DNA of 64,000 nucleotides from an uncultured Aquimarina sp. GTDB taxonomy: Bacteria > Bacteroidota > Bacteroidia > Flavobacteriales > Flavobacteriaceae. The notes under the pieces were generated by a model that was not told where the DNA came from, did no database searches, and saw only the letters and a program-made list of their open reading frames with translations. This document shows positions 25,483-34,358 of the stretch, piece by piece. Location of the stretch: positions 1,116,001 to 1,180,000 of the forward strand of contig NZ_CANMQT010000001.1 of the NCBI RefSeq assembly GCF_947500065.1. Direction: 5' to 3'. Each line of letters begins with the position of its first letter. Position 1 is the stretch's first letter. Position numbers and translations under genes: made by a program.

Positions 25483-25633
25483 AAGTATATAATTGCTAAT
25501 TTTTTAAACTCTCTATTTTCATAATTATTAACACAACTAATCAAATTCACTACTTTTCAAGGGCAATATTAGGATTCTTAATAGGGATAATAGACGTAAA
25601 TGAGGAACTATCAAAAACCAATTTACAAGCATT

Positions 25634-26083
25634 ATGAATACTACAATTAAATTCAAGAATTTCAAAACAGACGAAAAGCTTTTTGTAATAGGATTAACCG
25701 TATGGATTTTCCTACAAATCTCTAGGTTAATTGCTCTACAGCTAATTAATGACATTAATAACGATTCAGAATCAGAAGCGTGGATGTACCCTGCATATCT
25801 AGACATATTTTCGGCCGTTTTGGCTTTACCTCTTATCATTGTGATAATAAAGTGGCGCGGATTATTAACCTGGACAGCTACAATTGTATATCTGGTAATT
25901 TCGATAGTAGATCACTTTGGAAATTTTACAACTACCAGTATAGTTGGGCCTCCTTCAATTGTTGAAGAAGGAATGGATCCTCTGCTTATACCAATAATAC
26001 AAACAGTTGTTGATTTTGTTTTTTTGATTCTTTTATTGTTGCCAAAGTATCGCATACTATTCTTTAAAATTGACAAAGAATAA
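25634..26083 (+). CDS. Small four-helix membrane protein of unknown function
   Basis: 149 residues with four predicted membrane helices: LFVIGLTVWIFLQISRLIAL, YLDIFSAVLALPLIIVIIK, LTWTATIVYLVISIVDHF and VVDFVFLILLLLP. An acidic loop (DINNDSESEAW) separates the first two. No family was recognised. It stands convergent to dprA. Confidence 0.65.
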   Translation: MNTTIKFKNFKTDEKLFVIGLTVWIFLQISRLIALQLINDINNDSESEAWMYPAYLDIFSAVLALPLIIVIIKWRGLLTWTATIVYLVISIVDHFGNFTTTSIVGPPSIVEEGMDPLLIPIIQTVVDFVFLILLLLPKYRILFFKIDKE

Positions 26084-26115
26084 ATCGGTTACAGATACTT
26101 TTTATTTCAAAAATG

Positions 26116-27219
26116 TTATACCACCTCAAATAATTTACCTGGTAATGGTCTGATCACTCCTTTTAATTCCATATTTAATAATATCGATGCTACTTTAAAC
26201 GTAGGTATCTCGCATTGTAATGCAATGACATCCAGTAATTCCTTACCATTTTTGTTCAGGAAACTATAGATTTTCTTTTCAGTATCTTCTAACTCCACAA
26301 AAAGTTGTTTTTGAATAATTGGTTGTTCTTTTTTGTCCAATTCCCAATTAAGCATATAAATAAGATCCGCAGCACTGGTTAGCATGTGCGCTCTTTGTGT
26401 TTTAATAAGGGTATTACAACCCGAACTTAGTGCATCACCTGCTCTTCCGGGCACAGCAAAAACTTCTCGGTTATAAGAATTTGCAATTTCCGCAGTAACT
26501 AAAGAACCTCCTTTATCTGCACTTTCGATTACAATGGTAGCTTCACTTAATCCTGCTATAATGCGGTTACGACCTAAAAAATTATTCCTGTCAAAAGTAT
26601 CCGTGCTCCAAAAATCGGTAAAGAATCCTCCGTTTTCTTCAACCTGTGACATATACTTTTTATGGGTCTTAGGATATATTTGATTTAATCCATGAGCAAG
26701 GCACCCAACTGTCTGTAAATTATGTCTTACCGCAGCTCTTTGTGCAGTAATATCAACGCCATATGCGAAACCTGATACGATTACTGGGTTTAATGGAACG
26801 AGTGTTTCAATCAATTCTTCGCAAAACCTAACTCCATAACTTGTTACTTTTCTTGTTCCAACAATACTCAACATCTTTTTGTTTTTCAAATCGATGTTTC
26901 CTCTACTAAACAAAACCACAGGGCTATCTATACAATATTTCAATTTTTCCGGATAGTCGGCTTCATCATATGCCATATAATTAACATTGTTATCCAGAAT
27001 AAATCGTAATTCGCTTTCTGCGGCTTTATGATGTGTTTTATTTTGAATTTCTTTAATCTTTACTGTTCCAATACCATCAATCTTTAACAAGTTAGTTGGT
27101 TTTTCCTTTAGAACCGCTTCCGCAGAGCCCACTTCTCTAATTAATTTTTTGATAGAATTATCGCCAAGATTCGGAGCTTTTTTTAAGGTAAGTAATGCAA
27201 TTAATTTTTCTGTGGTCAT
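26116..27219 (-). CDS. dprA: DNA-processing protein DprA
   Basis: 367 residues. An N-terminal helix-hairpin-helix region (LLKIDGIGTVKIKEIQ) precedes the Rossmann-like core with the DprA signatures SIVGTRKVTSYG, VSGFAYGVDITAQ, GCLAHGLNQIYP, GRNRIIAGLSEATIVIESADKGGS and EVFAVPG. A winged-helix domain (ALQCEIPTFKVASILLNMELKGVI) closes it. DprA loads RecA on incoming single-stranded DNA in natural transformation. It is transcribed divergently from the HU/SPOR gene. Other competence genes are not in the window. Confidence 0.95.
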   Translation of the reverse strand: MTTEKLIALLTLKKAPNLGDNSIKKLIREVGSAEAVLKEKPTNLLKIDGIGTVKIKEIQNKTHHKAAESELRFILDNNVNYMAYDEADYPEKLKYCIDSPVVLFSRGNIDLKNKKMLSIVGTRKVTSYGVRFCEELIETLVPLNPVIVSGFAYGVDITAQRAAVRHNLQTVGCLAHGLNQIYPKTHKKYMSQVEENGGFFTDFWSTDTFDRNNFLGRNRIIAGLSEATIVIESADKGGSLVTAEIANSYNREVFAVPGRAGDALSSGCNTLIKTQRAHMLTSAADLIYMLNWELDKKEQPIIQKQLFVELEDTEKKIYSFLNKNGKELLDVIALQCEIPTFKVASILLNMELKGVIRPLPGKLFEVV

Positions 27220-27310
27220 CTAATCTCTTATAAGTCAGCACAAGAAACGAAAAAAATCAAAACTGTTAATAAAATCAAGGGGTATAGTTATTATTAAAAC
27301 CAATTTTTTT

Positions 27311-27318
27311 TACCTTTG
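27311..27318 (+). promoter_or_regulatory. Candidate -7 element (TACCTTTG) for the HU/SPOR gene
   Basis: Exact TAnnTTTG match in the divergent region between dprA and the HU/SPOR gene, implying a leader of about 100 nt. No clear -33 TTG was found. Confidence 0.4.
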
Positions 27319-27428
27319 AACAACCAATAACCAACCTAATTATTCAAGTTAAACCAATCTAGCCATTATTAGCTATTACGAATTAGTTTTGACAGAATAT
27401 ATTAGACAGCATTTTTTAAGAAGGGGCA

Positions 27429-28454
27429 ATGAACAATACGGCGAAATACATAAGTGAATTACTATATAGATACGAATGTGTAATCTTACCAGGTTTTGGT
27501 GCTTTTCTAACAAAGCGTCAGCCTGCTGTGATTCAAGAATCTACTCACGCATTTTTTCCGCCTCAGAAATTAATCTCTTTTAACAGCCAATTACAAAATA
27601 ACGACGGACTAGTAGCAAATTACATGGCTACCGCCGAAAACATATCATATACAGACGCTGTTGCTAAGATTCAACGTTACGTACTGTCGTTAAATAACAA
27701 AATGTCTCTTGGAAAAAGAGTAGAATTAGACGGTATTGGTTCTTTTTATACTTCTGTTGAAGATACTTTACAATTTGAACCTTCTCAAGACACAAATTAC
27801 TTAACAGAAGCATTCGGTCTGAATTCTTTTATATCTCCTTCGATTATTAGAGAGGAAAAAGTTGTTCCAAAATTAGTGACGACTCAGGTAACTCGTGAGG
27901 TTTATAAAGAACAAGTAGAAGCTATTGAAGAAACGACTCCTATCACCTTTACACCAGAAAGAAGACGTGAACGCCCATATGTAAGATATGCTGCAGCTGC
28001 AGTTATTCTTTTGGGGATTGGATCCCTAGGATTACATGAATTCAATAAGCGAATTGGTTTACATAATGATGGTTTATCTATAAAAGCAGATAAAGAAATC
28101 GAAAATAGAATCCAAGAAGCTACTTTTGAGATTACCAGTCCTTTGCCAGCTATCAATCTAAATATTATTAAAGCTGAGGAAGACAATTCTGAAAAAGCTA
28201 AGACTGACGCCGTAGTAACTTCTGGAAAATACCACGTGGTGGCAGGAGCATACAGAATTAAAGCGAATGCTAATAAAAAAGTACAGAAGCTTAAAACTAA
28301 AGGATTTGATGCACGTCTTATAGGTGTAAATAAATACGGATTACATCAAGTCGTTTATACTAGTTATGAAAATAGATTAGAAGCTTTAAAAGCATTGCAA
28401 AATATCAAAAGGCAACAAGATAGTCGTGCTTGGTTATTAGTGCAAGATCTATAG
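27429..28454 (+). CDS. HU-CCDC81/SPOR-domain membrane protein
   Basis: 341 residues. An N-terminal HU-like region (ISELLYRYECVILPGFGAFLTKRQPA and GKRVELDGIGSFYTS) is the bacterial HU-CCDC81 domain arrangement. A membrane segment (YAAAAVILLGIGSLGLHEF) follows near residue 190. The C-terminus is a SPOR domain (KYHVVAGAYRIKANANKKVQKLKTKG), which binds denuded glycan strands at the division septum. It probably sits in the inner membrane with the SPOR domain outside, in cell division or wall remodelling. This fits a known Bacteroidota architecture. Confidence 0.88.
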   Translation: MNNTAKYISELLYRYECVILPGFGAFLTKRQPAVIQESTHAFFPPQKLISFNSQLQNNDGLVANYMATAENISYTDAVAKIQRYVLSLNNKMSLGKRVELDGIGSFYTSVEDTLQFEPSQDTNYLTEAFGLNSFISPSIIREEKVVPKLVTTQVTREVYKEQVEAIEETTPITFTPERRRERPYVRYAAAAVILLGIGSLGLHEFNKRIGLHNDGLSIKADKEIENRIQEATFEITSPLPAINLNIIKAEEDNSEKAKTDAVVTSGKYHVVAGAYRIKANANKKVQKLKTKGFDARLIGVNKYGLHQVVYTSYENRLEALKALQNIKRQQDSRAWLLVQDL

Positions 28455-28641
28455 TTCTCATTTTTCGAAAAACGTTTTTCTCAATCAATCTTTGTTACCT
28501 ATTATTTTTCGATACTAATCTCTCCTATTAGGATAGGTTCTTTTTTATTTTTTACAAAAAAATTGAATATTCATTAATAGCTCAAAACGACTGGATATCA
28601 GTTTTCTGCTATTGCATAGTCATTAGTTTATTCCACCTGAT

Positions 28642-28649
28642 TATCTTTG
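28642..28649 (+). promoter_or_regulatory. Candidate -7 element (TATCTTTG) for the thioesterase gene
   Basis: Exact TAnnTTTG match 19 nt before the start codon, in the space after the HU/SPOR gene. Confidence 0.4.
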
Positions 28650-28668
28650 CCAAAAATTACCAAAATCC

Positions 28669-29181
28669 ATGGAAGCCAGATATCCTTCAGAATCACGAAC
28701 TATACTAACTGATCTTGTTTTGCCAGGAGAAACCAATCCACTCAATAATCTTTTTGGAGGTGAATTATTAGCTCGCATGGACCGCGCAGCGGGAATCGCT
28801 GCTGGAAGACATTCTAGACGAATTGTTGTTACTGCTTCTGTAAATCACGTTGCATTCAGCAAAGCAATTCCCCTAGGAAGTGTAGTTACGGTAGAAGCAA
28901 AGGTTTCTCGCGCATTTAGATCATCTATGGAAGTTGTTATTGATGTTTGGATAGAAGACCGCCAAAGCGGAGATAAAACGCGTGCAAATGAAGCCATATA
29001 CACTTTTGTTGCGGTTAACGAAAGTGGTGCACCAGTAATGACAATTCCACAAATCAAACCAGAAACCGAATTAGAACAAGAACGTTTTGACGCAGCATTA
29101 CGCCGCAAACAACTTAGTCTTGTACTTGCTGGTAAAATGAAACCAGATGATGCTACTGAGTTGAAAGCGTTGTTTACCTAG
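28669..29181 (+). CDS. Hotdog-fold acyl-CoA thioesterase
   Basis: 170 residues. NPLNNLFGGELLARMDRAAGIAAGRH is the typical acyl-CoA thioesterase start with the catalytic Asn/Asp region, followed by VTASVNHVAFSKAIPLGSVV and a C-terminal helix. It hydrolyses acyl-CoA in the cytoplasm; chain length is not readable. It is preceded by its own promoter candidate. Confidence 0.88.
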   Translation: MEARYPSESRTILTDLVLPGETNPLNNLFGGELLARMDRAAGIAAGRHSRRIVVTASVNHVAFSKAIPLGSVVTVEAKVSRAFRSSMEVVIDVWIEDRQSGDKTRANEAIYTFVAVNESGAPVMTIPQIKPETELEQERFDAALRRKQLSLVLAGKMKPDDATELKALFT

Positions 29182-29265
29182 TTTAACGTTTAGGTTAAAA
29201 TGTGTTGCTCAAAGCTTCCCATAATGAGTTGTTCATTAGAGGAAGTTATATTCGTTAAAGTGACT

Positions 29266-29460
29266 TTACATAGCGCATACCGAAATAATTACCGGTCTAC
29301 CCAGAATAATTTTTTCTACACCGCATACGCCAGAGCAACATTCAATATCACTAAGACATTTACGAGCTACATTGCAGTTATACGAACCCCCATGAATCGA
29401 TTGTTGCGCTTCTCTATCAATAATCACAGCACCTTTCATGTTTGTTATTTTTTTGAGCAT
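29266..29460 (-). CDS. Double-glycine leader, Cys-rich peptide precursor (copy 5, knottin-like spacing)
   Basis: 64 residues on the strand opposite the thioesterase. The leader MLKKITNMKGAVII ends AQQSIHGG, a variant of the pattern in the other four peptides. The core has six cysteines as C-x5-C-x5-CC-x3-C-x15-C, the classic C-C-CC-C-C order of inhibitor cystine knots, though the last loop is longer than usual. A longer open frame on the plus strand (29200-29475) lies over it but has no family features. No exporter is adjacent. Confidence 0.7.
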   Translation of the reverse strand: MLKKITNMKGAVIIDREAQQSIHGGSYNCNVARKCLSDIECCSGVCGVEKIILGRPVIISVCAM

Positions 29461-29735
29461 ATTACTACCTTTTAATTACCTACTCTACATTAAGGTTTTC
29501 GGTTACCCCCTTCTTTGTGTCGAAATCGATGATCATTAATTATCTTCAATCTTATTACCAATGTACTACCTGTGTTTGGATAAAAAAAAGACATCCACAC
29601 CATATTAGACAAAATAAGGATCTTTTTTAGCTATAATATTAGATGAAATTACAATATTTCTATTTGGAATTCCTGCTCTTCAAAACCTATAACTTAGAAG
29701 GGTGATCTAATTTATGGAAGACAAAACTTATCATT

Positions 29736-30509
29736 TTATAAAAATCCCGCTCCCAAAGCAACAGAGATCACAATTAGCATGATTGCCACGACTATTTGCA
29801 AAAACTTTAACGTTACTTTCTTTAACAGTTTATTACCTATAAACGCGCCTGCAATAGCCGATAACGTGGCACAAATCACTAATGGCAGGTTATCGCTAAT
29901 TCCTGATTCAGAAATATTAGTTGCGTACACACTAAGACGTGTAAAATCTACAAAGGTAGAAACCACAACTGCTGTTCCGATAAAAGCTTCTTTAGAAAGC
30001 CCTGCTTTGATAAGAAAAGCTGTTCTTAAAGCTCCTTGATTACCCGAAAGACCTCCAAAAAAACCACTTAACACACCTCCAAGAGGAAGTTTTTCTTCGC
30101 CAAATTTTAATCTTGTGAAATATGGAATCAAATCCATACTGGCGAAAATTATAAGTAAAATTGAAATAATAAATTTTACAGGATATACTTCAAAGGTTTT
30201 GTCAAACAAATCATAGGTAAAAAGAGGCTTTATATCAGGAATATGCACTAATACCCATGCTCCTGCGAAGGCAGCAATAACAGCTGGGACTCCGAATCGT
30301 AACAACACTGTTTTGTTTGCATTTTTTCCAACCAAAAACAGTTTGAAAACATTATTGAAAAAATGTACTATCCCTGTTAATGCAATAGCAATTTCTACTG
30401 GAAAGAAAATCATCAGTACAGGTGTCAAAATTGTCCCTAAACCAAATCCTGAAAAAAACGTAAGTATAGAAACTAAAAAGGCTACCGTTGAGGTAATTAT
30501 TATTTCCAT
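29736..30509 (-). CDS. TauE/SafE-family membrane permease
   Basis: 257 residues, about eight hydrophobic segments (for example VAFLVSILTFFSGFGLGTILTP, KFIISILLIIFASMDLIPY, LKFLQIVVAIMLIVISVAL). The family signature GGVLSGFFGGLSGNQGALRT is present. These permeases export sulfite or other organosulfonate-derived anions. No sulfur-pathway genes adjoin it, so the substrate is unknown. The region 29461-29735 before it holds no gene or recognised element. Confidence 0.85.
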   Translation of the reverse strand: MEIIITSTVAFLVSILTFFSGFGLGTILTPVLMIFFPVEIAIALTGIVHFFNNVFKLFLVGKNANKTVLLRFGVPAVIAAFAGAWVLVHIPDIKPLFTYDLFDKTFEVYPVKFIISILLIIFASMDLIPYFTRLKFGEEKLPLGGVLSGFFGGLSGNQGALRTAFLIKAGLSKEAFIGTAVVVSTFVDFTRLSVYATNISESGISDNLPLVICATLSAIAGAFIGNKLLKKVTLKFLQIVVAIMLIVISVALGAGFL

Positions 30510-30529
30510 CTTTATTTCTTAAATACAGC

Positions 30530-30925
30530 TTATCTTATTTCACTAATAATTTTCGCTATCCTAGTTATACTTCCAGCTTCATGGTTCCAAAAGTAAATAG
30601 CCTCTCTTAGTTTTTTCTTATTAAAAAGTTTTGGTCTCATAATGATTTGATTGCCGTAATCATCTTTGCCTATAGCCACAGCGTCTTTTGGAAATCCAGT
30701 CCTATTTCTTGCTTCTTTGGTCTCATAAACTATATGATTAGAAGTTCTTGAAATTCTTTTCTTATCAGATTTGTCAAAAAAAGGATAAAACACCCAATGC
30801 ACCTCCTCGTTTTCTATCTCTCCTCCATTTAGCTTCATCATACGAATCCGAAAAGATTTAGGAAAAGTAACTTCGAGCTCTTTTTCGGTATCGATTATAT
30901 ATTTTTCTTCAACTGGAAACGGCAT
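30530..30925 (-). CDS. SMI1/KNR4 (SUKH)-family protein
   Basis: 131 residues. The start (EEKYIIDTEKELEVTFPKSFRIRMMKLNGG), the central WVFYPF and the KDDYGNQIIMRP segment match the SUKH superfamily, which includes many immunity proteins against contact-dependent toxins. No toxin gene lies beside it; a stand-alone or orphan immunity role is possible. It lies 18 nt after the EnvC-like gene, so may be co-transcribed. Confidence 0.75.
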   Translation of the reverse strand: MPFPVEEKYIIDTEKELEVTFPKSFRIRMMKLNGGEIENEEVHWVFYPFFDKSDKKRISRTSNHIVYETKEARNRTGFPKDAVAIGKDDYGNQIIMRPKLFNKKKLREAIYFWNHEAGSITRIAKIISEIR

Positions 30926-30943
30926 ATAAAGGTCATAACCAAA

Positions 30944-32173
30944 TTACATTTTATAGATCCAAGATTGTGGATTTAGTTTTTTAGTATCCTTAAAGATCAA
31001 AAACTTCATAATAGCACGACCTGTAGTTGGGTTAACACGCACTTCTCCTATATTTTGTTTGGTAGATACTTTTTGACCTTCTTTTACCGAAATATTTTCC
31101 AGATTGTAATACACTGTAATATAATTACCATGGCGTACCTGTAACAATCTACCTGCATTTTTTAACTTCTGGATAGCCATAACTTCTCCTTCAAAAATTG
31201 CTCTTGCTTTTTCCCCAGGTCTTGTTTCCAGTTCTACTCCACTGCTATTAATCTGAATATTAGGTAATGTCGGATGTGGTTGACGACCATACTTTTTGGT
31301 TAATTTACCTGTTCCAACTGGCCAAGGAAATTTCCCTTTATTTGCTGTGAAATTATCTGCTAGTTTTTTATCCTCTGGAGTCAATGCAAAAGTCGTTGCA
31401 GATCCTTTTTTAGATGCCTTTTTTCCTGCTTTTTTATTGGCTTTTGCGATAGCTTCACGAATTAGTTTTTCTATAGCTCTATCAATAGCACTAGCTTGCT
31501 CTTGTTTCTTTTTTATTTCCTTTTTATAAGTGCCTTCTTTTTTACGGATAGAGGCCATCAGAGCCTGTTGTTGTAGTTTTTCTTCTTTAAGTTGTTCCTG
31601 AGCATCTCGATTTTCTTCGACCAGCAACTCTTTCTTTTTTTTCCGTTCTAATAAATTTTTATTTAGTGTCTGAAGCTCTTCCGCACGTGTTTGTATTTGA
31701 TCAGCTTGTTCCTTACGATGCTCATTATATTGTTTCATATACTGTAGCCTCTTATACGCTTGTGCAAAATCTGATGAAGACAACAAGAACATGATCTTAC
31801 TTTGTTGTGATTTACTTTTATAAGATTTAACAATCATTTTAGCATAATCTTCTTTTAGGACTTTTAGTTCTTCCCTATATGATTGCATTTTTTTGAGATT
31901 GGAATTAACCTCTCTTGTCAATAGATTTGCTTGTTGATTCGTAATTTTTATAAGGTTTTGTCTAGTACTTATTTGAGAATTTAGTGTTTCTACTTCATCT
32001 AGCACAGAACGCTCCTTAAGTTTTGTGTCTGCAAGCAACGACCTCATTTGCTCAATCTGCTCTTTAAGACGTCGCCGTTGTTCTTCCAGCTGTTGCTGTT
32101 TAGTACTTTGAGAGAATGATGGAATGCTAATTAATAGCATTCCGAATATATATATAAGTTGTTTTAACCTCAT
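30944..32173 (-). CDS. EnvC-like murein hydrolase activator with degenerate LytM domain
   Basis: 409 residues. Signal peptide (LKQLIYIFGMLLISIPSFSQ), a long coiled coil of about residues 25-245 (QQLEEQRRRLKEQIEQMRSL and onward), then a C-terminal LytM/M23 domain (from KGKFPWPVGTGKLTKKYG). The zinc motifs are lost: GVELE replaces GVDLA, YYNLE replaces YAHL, and the last HxH region reads AIMKFLIF. A catalytically dead LytM domain behind a coiled coil is the EnvC pattern, in which the protein activates amidases at the septum. It overlaps the DUF4292 gene by 4 nt. Confidence 0.88.
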   Translation of the reverse strand: MRLKQLIYIFGMLLISIPSFSQSTKQQQLEEQRRRLKEQIEQMRSLLADTKLKERSVLDEVETLNSQISTRQNLIKITNQQANLLTREVNSNLKKMQSYREELKVLKEDYAKMIVKSYKSKSQQSKIMFLLSSSDFAQAYKRLQYMKQYNEHRKEQADQIQTRAEELQTLNKNLLERKKKKELLVEENRDAQEQLKEEKLQQQALMASIRKKEGTYKKEIKKKQEQASAIDRAIEKLIREAIAKANKKAGKKASKKGSATTFALTPEDKKLADNFTANKGKFPWPVGTGKLTKKYGRQPHPTLPNIQINSSGVELETRPGEKARAIFEGEVMAIQKLKNAGRLLQVRHGNYITVYYNLENISVKEGQKVSTKQNIGEVRVNPTTGRAIMKFLIFKDTKKLNPQSWIYKM

Positions 32174-32943
32174 TCTATAGTTACTTGCTCGTATCCTGAT
32201 GGTATTTTAAACGGAAAACTTACTCTGGCATTGTAATCTACACTACGATAATCAATATTAATAGACGTTTTGCTAGAATCTCCTGAAGCTTCTACTCTAA
32301 TTTCTTTAGGAAAATCTTGGTTTCCTACTCTTTGATAACTTTTATAATTAACCAGTAAGTTTCTATTTTCTATAGGCTGTTTTAATTGTTGAGAAAACAT
32401 TTTAAAAGTATCCGGGTTTATAACAAATAACCGTTCAAATAACTCTAATTCCTTTTTAGGTTGTAATTGGTATTTTTGATTTTCTATAGAAGAGAGATAT
32501 TTATCATCTCTAAGATCAAACAAAGCCTGACCTAATAATATCTGTTGTACTTTTTCAAAATCTAAATCGGTTCCTAGCCACTCACTAAGCAATTCAAAAT
32601 TCCCTTCAAAATAGGTGCTATTTATCTTTTCATAATAACTCACTTTTTCTGGAGTAATCAATACTTTGGCTAATGTAATTCCTAGCAGTTTAGCACTTAA
32701 CCATATCTTTTTATCCTTTTCCATTCTTAATGTCACACTTGGACTAAAAGACTGCTTACCATTGTCATACTTTACCCTTACTCTAGCATTAATCGTATTA
32801 TAATTAAAAGACTTATTGTAATGATTGGTTATAATTTTTTCTGTTTTCAACTTTTTTATATTTGATCCCGAAATTGCTTTAGTTCCTCCACAAGATTGTA
32901 GCATAATTAGAGAAAAACATAGCAGATAAAATATTCTATTCAT
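32170..32943 (-). CDS. DUF4292-family lipoprotein
   Basis: 257 residues with a lipobox (FSLIMLQSC). The body has the DUF4292 features: RVRVKYDNGKQSFSPSVTLRMEKDKKIWLSA, then KVLITPEKVSYYEKINSTYFEG. It resembles LolA/LolB-like lipoprotein-carrier folds, inferred from the strand pattern. It overlaps the EnvC gene and is six nt from the TPR gene, so the three form one transcription unit. It may help lipoprotein or lipid transfer to the outer membrane. Confidence 0.85.
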   Translation of the reverse strand: MNRIFYLLCFSLIMLQSCGGTKAISGSNIKKLKTEKIITNHYNKSFNYNTINARVRVKYDNGKQSFSPSVTLRMEKDKKIWLSAKLLGITLAKVLITPEKVSYYEKINSTYFEGNFELLSEWLGTDLDFEKVQQILLGQALFDLRDDKYLSSIENQKYQLQPKKELELFERLFVINPDTFKMFSQQLKQPIENRNLLVNYKSYQRVGNQDFPKEIRVEASGDSSKTSINIDYRSVDYNARVSFPFKIPSGYEQVTIE

Positions 32944-32949
32944 TACCCT

Positions 32950-34326
32950 TTATGATTTTTTTTTAAGTTGAATCGATCTCTGTTTATACTCTTCTGCTTT
33001 CGCTGGGTCTCCCTTTTTCATATATGCATCTCCTATTTGATCATAAAAATCCGATTCCATCTTAAGATCATCAATGATATAATCCATTCCGATACTTAAA
33101 ATCTCTATTGCTTCCTCATAATTATTTAGATTAATCAAAGAAACACCGCTCACCAAATACAAAATTGGCTGAGAAGGATACATTTCTATTGCTAGTTCAC
33201 TTCCTACTTTTGCTTTTTCGTATCTCTTTAAATCAAGTTGTAATAGCAACATTTTTCTTAGAATCCCAAAATTGCTAACATTATCTTTAATTCCTCTTTC
33301 ATAATAATTAAGAGCTAACTCTTTTTTGTCTTTTTCATAAAAGTAATTTCCGATTTCTGTAAACACTTTGCTATTACCAGAATCTTCTGAAAACACATTA
33401 GTAACTTCTATAAGTTGAGATTCGTAATTTGGATTTTTATCTACAAATATTAAGAAATCATTGATGACTTTGTACTTAGATTCTTCATCAATCTTATTAC
33501 TTGACAGCACTTCTTTCATCGATTTAACGGCTTCATCTGGGTTATTAGTATCCAGATAAAATTTATACAACGCCAAATGAGCGAGTTTAGATTTTGGTTT
33601 TTCCTTGAGAAGTGACTGAGCAGTTTCAAAAGCTTTATCTATATCATTATTCTGACTATATAAATAAATAAGATTTATATAATTCTGTTCTTCCTTGGGG
33701 TTTGTCGCTATTTTTTCCTGTAACCGAGTAATCTGTGAATCGGGGTTACTGATTTTTAGTGCTATTTTTTTTCTTAACTTGTCTCTATATGCATCTAATC
33801 CCAGCTCTTCTATTAATTCATCGACTACTCTAAGCGCATCATCATATCTAGTTTCTAAAAAATAAAGGTTTGCCAACTGTTCTTTGTACATATTATCAAA
33901 AGCTACCAGTTTTTCCACCACATCAACAGATTCTGAATACTTTCTTTGTGTAAAATAAACTTCGAACAATAATTCTAAAACGTATCGATCATTTGGTTTT
34001 TCTTCTAATACTTTTTTGAAATTTGCAGCAGCCCGATCGAATAGCTTTAACTCTAAATAGTTTCTACCTAACTCATAGTATAAAACAATCGGTTCTGGAT
34101 TTACGGAAATACATTTTTCTAACGCAATTATGGCTTTATCATAATTAGTGATTGCTCTTTGTTTTAATGCTTCAAAGAAACTTTCTCTAAATGCATCAGA
34201 CACATCTCCTAAATCATCCAAAATCTCTAACTTTTTTAGAGATTGTGGTTCCTGAGAAAATGCCATATTGAGTGCTCCTCCAAGAAGCACCAAACAAAAC
34301 CCAATATGTCGACAAAACTTAATCAT
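32950..34326 (-). CDS. Exported tetratricopeptide-repeat protein
   Basis: 458 residues with a signal peptide (FCLVLLGGALNMAFSQ). At least eight TPR units are visible (for example PIVLYYELGRNYLELKLFDRAA, EAIEILSIGMDY, YDQIGDAYMKKGDPAKAEEY). TPRs bind partners; the partner is unknown. It is linked to DUF4292 and EnvC on one side, and is 32 nt from the nucleotidyltransferase on the other. Confidence 0.88.
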   Translation of the reverse strand: MIKFCRHIGFCLVLLGGALNMAFSQEPQSLKKLEILDDLGDVSDAFRESFFEALKQRAITNYDKAIIALEKCISVNPEPIVLYYELGRNYLELKLFDRAAANFKKVLEEKPNDRYVLELLFEVYFTQRKYSESVDVVEKLVAFDNMYKEQLANLYFLETRYDDALRVVDELIEELGLDAYRDKLRKKIALKISNPDSQITRLQEKIATNPKEEQNYINLIYLYSQNNDIDKAFETAQSLLKEKPKSKLAHLALYKFYLDTNNPDEAVKSMKEVLSSNKIDEESKYKVINDFLIFVDKNPNYESQLIEVTNVFSEDSGNSKVFTEIGNYFYEKDKKELALNYYERGIKDNVSNFGILRKMLLLQLDLKRYEKAKVGSELAIEMYPSQPILYLVSGVSLINLNNYEEAIEILSIGMDYIIDDLKMESDFYDQIGDAYMKKGDPAKAEEYKQRSIQLKKKS

Positions 34327-34358
34327 ACAAACCTTTTAGAAGCAATATAAATCATAAA

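Noticed and set aside
29200..29475. 91-codon open frame on the plus strand over the fifth peptide
   Set aside because: It reads as the reverse complement of a peptide precursor with a clear leader and cysteine spacing; the plus-strand protein has no recognisable features.
30530..30925. Toxin-immunity pair around the SUKH protein
   Set aside because: No polymorphic toxin or Rhs/LXG-type gene lies beside it.
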